Below are positions 31,416-33,726 of a stretch of 33,726 nt of DNA, piece after piece (within the stretch, counting starts at the first letter, position 1; the number at the start of each line of letters is the position of its first letter). Both the position numbers and the translations under genes were made by a program. This DNA comes from an uncultured Ruminococcus sp. Lineage in GTDB: Bacteria > Bacillota > Clostridia > Oscillospirales > Ruminococcaceae. The stretch spans positions 1 through 33,726 of the forward strand of contig CAMWTO010000007.1 of NCBI GenBank assembly GCA_947177205.1, read 5' to 3'. The notes under the pieces were generated by a model. It was not told the origin of the DNA, made no database searches, and saw only the letters and a program-made list of their open reading frames with translations.

Positions 31416-31443
31416 AAAAGCTCCGGCACAGACCGGAGCTTTT
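31416..31443. terminator. Bidirectional terminator after the HAD hydrolase gene
   Basis: AAAAGCTCCGG (31416-31426) and CCGGAGCTTTT (31433-31443) form a perfect 11-bp stem with a 6-nt loop and T-runs on both strands. It starts one base after the stop codon of the minus-strand HAD gene. Confidence 0.9.
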
Positions 31444-31444
31444 G

Positions 31445-32212
31445 TTATGCTTTGCTGAAATGATGGATAATTTCACTTAGATTTTTCACAGACAAATCGC
31501 TGATTTTCTGCATTTCCTGCCAGTCCCAGACAGATGTGTAGGAATCATGCACAGCAACCGTAAGAAAACCGCCCTCTTTCGCCGATTGGATACAGTGCAG
31601 GGAATCTTCCACAACGCAGGTGGTTTCCGGACTGCTCCCCAGAATTTCGCACCCTTTCAGGTAGATTTCTGGCGTTTTCTTACAGCTCGGAACGTCTTCT
31701 CCCGTGAGGATGAATTTCACACGTTCCAGAAGTCCGTACCGGTTAAGAATCGTATTGGCGGCACTGGCATAACCGGCGGTGGCGATTCCATAGGGAATGC
31801 CGCAACGATCCAGGAAATTCAGAAATTCCATCATATGCGGTTTGGGATTGACTTTTGTATTATAATAATCACAGGCGATTTCCTCAATCCGGTAAATAAT
31901 CTGCTTGGGAGACAGAGAAATATGGTATTCTGTTGTGAAGAACTCTGCCCATTCCGCAATAGACATCCTGTTAATCTGATTGGCGACATTGCCGGGGAGT
32001 TTCATGTCCTGTTCCTCAAAGAATTGGCGGTCAATCTCCTGCCATGTGCCCACGGAATCGAACAGTGTCCCGTCAAGATCCAGGATAAACGCTTTCACGG
32101 AGTTGTCATTTCCGGAACTTTCCGGAATTCTATGCGTCACCGTGATATTGGGATTTGTTTCAAAATGGCCCTGACTTTTGGGTTTATAAATATGATCTGT
32201 TTTTTCAATCAT
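31445..32212 (-). CDS. HAD-superfamily phosphatase (beta-phosphoglucomutase-like)
   Basis: A 255-residue haloacid dehalogenase-type hydrolase. Motif I is ILDLDGTLFDS with Asp45 (nucleophile) and Asp47, the cap domain is helical (about 55-125), motif II is ATAGYAS, the motif III lysine is in CKKTPEIY, and motif IV is VVEDS. This layout matches the subclass of phosphoglycolate phosphatase and beta-phosphoglucomutase, acting on phosphorylated metabolites in the cytoplasm. An extra 40 residues before motif I (MIEKTDHIYKPKSQ...) are unusual and polar. AGGAG seven bases ahead of the codon at 32212 fixes the start; the frame is open to 32254 without a better site. Substrate is unknown. Confidence 0.85.
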   Translation of the reverse strand: MIEKTDHIYKPKSQGHFETNPNITVTHRIPESSGNDNSVKAFILDLDGTLFDSVGTWQEIDRQFFEEQDMKLPGNVANQINRMSIAEWAEFFTTEYHISLSPKQIIYRIEEIACDYYNTKVNPKPHMMEFLNFLDRCGIPYGIATAGYASAANTILNRYGLLERVKFILTGEDVPSCKKTPEIYLKGCEILGSSPETTCVVEDSLHCIQSAKEGGFLTVAVHDSYTSVWDWQEMQKISDLSVKNLSEIIHHFSKA

Positions 32213-32261
32213 AAAAATCTCCTGATTACTTCTAATTTTTTTATTTTTTATCAATTTCTAC

Positions 32262-32300
32262 AAAAACAGGACAGAAAATCAAGTTCTCTGTCCTGCTTTT
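32262..32300. terminator. Terminator between ackA and the HAD gene
   Basis: CAGGACAGA (32267-32275) pairs with TCTGTCCTG (32287-32295), flanked by A-run and T-run so that it can end transcription on both strands. It ends the minus-strand acetate kinase transcript. A smaller repeat, CATTCTG-A-CAGAATG, lies at 32302-32316. Confidence 0.88.
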
Positions 32301-32343
32301 GCATTCTGACAGAATGTTTCAGAATTTTTTGAAATTCTCCGGA

Positions 32344-33543
32344 TTACTTGGAAATCAAAGCAAGCGTGTCTCTTGCAATCAGTAATTCCTCGTTCGTCGG
32401 AACAACCCAGATTTCTACTTTCGAATCTGACTGGGAAATTTTGCAAAGTTTGCCGTGAACGCCTGCATTGGCAATCGTGTCAATCTTGATGCCGAGAATG
32501 TCCATATCAGCGCAGACAGCTTCCCGGACATCCGGGGCATTTTCACCGATGCCGCCTGTGAATAACACTGCATCCAGACCATTCATTGCTGCGGCAAATG
32601 CGCCGATGTATTTCTTGATCTGATAAGACAGCATTTCTTTGGAAAGTGCTGCTCTTGCGTTGCCCTGTTCTGCGGCAGCACTGACATCACGATTGTCAGA
32701 ACCAACACCGGAAACGCCGAGAAATCCGGATTTTTTATTCATGTAATCGGACATTTCCGCCGGTGTGAATCCATGTTTTTCCATCACGAACGTTACAGCG
32801 GACGGGTCGAGCGCCCCGGTTCTTGTGCCCATGAGAACGCCGTCGAGCGGTGTGAAGCCCATTGTCGTATCAACGGATTTTCCGCCGTCAATTGCTGTAA
32901 TAGAAGAACCGTTTCCGAGATGACAGGAGACAATCTTAAGATCTTTCGGGTTTTTGCCCATTGCCTTTGCCAGGGCGGCAGAGACGAATCTGTGAGAAGT
33001 GCCGTGGAAACCGTATTTTCTGACATGAAGAGTTTCATAATCTTCATAAGGCAGACCATACATGAATGCCTTTTCGGGCATTGTCTGGTGGAATGCCGTA
33101 TCAAATACAGCCGCCTGAGGAACGGATTCCGGCATTACTTTCTTGCAGGCACGCAGTGCAAGTGCGTGTGCGTGGTTATGTACCGGCGCAAGTTCCCGCA
33201 GTTCATCAATCTTGTCAATGATCTCATCTGTGATGAGTGTTGTCTCAGAGAATGTTTCTGCGCCCTGGACGATTCTGTGACCAACAGCGGCAATTTCACT
33301 CATATCCTTGATGACAGCGGCATCTCCGGTAGTAAGGACTTCCACAAGTTTCATGAAAGCTTCTGTGTGTGTGGGAAAATCGCAGTCAGCGATGTATTCT
33401 CTTCCGTCAGAAGTTTTGTGTGATACATGACCATCAATTCCGATCCGGTCGCAGTTGCCCTTAGCGAGAACGCTCTCGTCATCCATGTTCAGCAGTTGAT
33501 ATTTCAGAGAAGAACTGCCGGCATTCACTACTAAAATCAGCAT
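32344..33543 (-). CDS. ackA: Acetate kinase
   Basis: A 399-residue enzyme that converts acetyl phosphate and ADP to acetate and ATP, the main energy-yielding end step of acetate fermentation. It opens with the signature VNAGSSSLKYQ (Asn7). Further family motifs are VGHRIVQGAE, FDTAFHQTMP, YGFHGTSHRFV, CHLGNGSSITAIDGGKSVDTTMGFTPLDG and MGTRTGALDP, and the C-terminal FTGGIGENA. Length and motif order are complete. GGAAAGG precedes the ATG. It is transcribed alone from a promoter at the right end of the window; the usual partner pta is not visible in the window. Confidence 0.97.
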   Translation of the reverse strand: MLILVVNAGSSSLKYQLLNMDDESVLAKGNCDRIGIDGHVSHKTSDGREYIADCDFPTHTEAFMKLVEVLTTGDAAVIKDMSEIAAVGHRIVQGAETFSETTLITDEIIDKIDELRELAPVHNHAHALALRACKKVMPESVPQAAVFDTAFHQTMPEKAFMYGLPYEDYETLHVRKYGFHGTSHRFVSAALAKAMGKNPKDLKIVSCHLGNGSSITAIDGGKSVDTTMGFTPLDGVLMGTRTGALDPSAVTFVMEKHGFTPAEMSDYMNKKSGFLGVSGVGSDNRDVSAAAEQGNARAALSKEMLSYQIKKYIGAFAAAMNGLDAVLFTGGIGENAPDVREAVCADMDILGIKIDTIANAGVHGKLCKISQSDSKVEIWVVPTNEELLIARDTLALISK

Positions 33544-33594
33544 AAATTTCTTTCCTTTCCAGTATAGAATTTTAAAAAAATAAGAAATAATTCT

Positions 33595-33624
33595 GTGAGC
33601 ATTATTTTAAAATAATTTCTCACT
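33595..33624 (-). promoter_or_regulatory. Hairpin at the 5' end of the ackA transcript
   Basis: The 16-bp palindrome ATTATTTTAAAATAAT (33602-33617) is flanked by GTGAG (33595-33599) and CTCAC (33620-33624), giving a long near-perfect stem. It begins within a few bases of the predicted transcription start, a position where stems protect mRNA from 5'-end decay. Confidence 0.6.
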
Positions 33625-33633
33625 CCAGTCTTA

Positions 33634-33662
33634 ATTATATTACGAATCTGAAAAAAAAGCAA
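33634..33662 (-). promoter_or_regulatory. Sigma-A promoter of ackA
   Basis: On the minus strand, TTGCTT (33657-33662) and TATAAT (33634-33639) are spaced 17 bp. The transcript would start near 33627, about 85 nt before the start codon. Confidence 0.82.
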
Positions 33663-33726
33663 GTCTTTTTTCAAAAAAAAATAAATTTTTTTGTAAGTCA
33701 TTTCTCAGACTTGCATCCCTCCGGAA

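Noticed and set aside
32773-33423. 216-codon open frame opposite acetate kinase
   Set aside because: Shadow of ackA, with Cys- and His-rich content typical of an antisense frame.
1-33726. CRISPR arrays, insertion sequences, prophage, tRNA or rRNA genes
   Set aside because: No regularly spaced direct repeats, transposase or phage genes, cloverleaf tRNA or rRNA segments were seen.

Overview
The window looks like chromosomal DNA from a Gram-positive, anaerobic, plant-fibre-fermenting Clostridia member, most likely a Ruminococcus-like Oscillospiraceae. The evidence is Firmicute-type ribosome binding sites and sigma-A promoters, sporulation genes of the yabP/yabQ type, cellobiose phosphorylase, an intracellular GH5 enzyme and acetate kinase. 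This placement is inferred from gene content; no rRNA is present.

Layout. 1-4.9 kb: sugar metabolism (aldose 1-epimerase family, GT1 glycosyltransferase, GH94 cellobiose phosphorylase with its own promoter and terminator). 5.0-6.1 kb: an orphan Rrf2-family regulator facing a small cytoplasmic BspA-type leucine-rich-repeat protein. 6.3-7.9 kb: yabP-yabQ-divIC-yabR, with a sigma-E-like promoter in front and a sigma-A promoter inside yabQ. 8.1-11.9 kb (minus): a YtrA-type GntR regulator, ABC ATPase and permease, with a consensus promoter and a palindromic operator. 12.1-14.3 kb (minus): a secreted protein made of six tandem repeats. 14.8-16.7 kb: a nucleotidyltransferase/beta-helix/phosphohexomutase fusion that appears to have lost both active sites. 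17.1-26.5 kb: RNase J, gdpP, rplI, dnaB, tilS, ftsH. 26.8-33.5 kb: a small membrane protein, purA, a membrane protein with a duplicated N-terminal motif, an unknown protein, then minus-strand GH5, HAD hydrolase and ackA.

The most notable non-coding signal is a set of palindromes GTTCCACGTGGAAC at 5473, 8022 and 23110, the last inside tilS, plus a one-mismatch copy at 6156. They match the ParB/Spo0J centromere site parS in the C/G variant known from Pseudomonas. In Bacillus subtilis, yabPQ-divIC-yabR-tilS-ftsH and gdpP-rplI-dnaC/purA lie on the two sides of oriC; here both sets are intermingled in one stretch. Together these suggest an origin-proximal region serving chromosome segregation.

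Other points of interest are a hairpin-rich 310-bp gap after ftsH that could encode a small RNA or leader, a structured RNase J leader, and a stable hairpin in the ackA leader. I saw no rRNA, tRNA, CRISPR array, insertion sequence or prophage gene.
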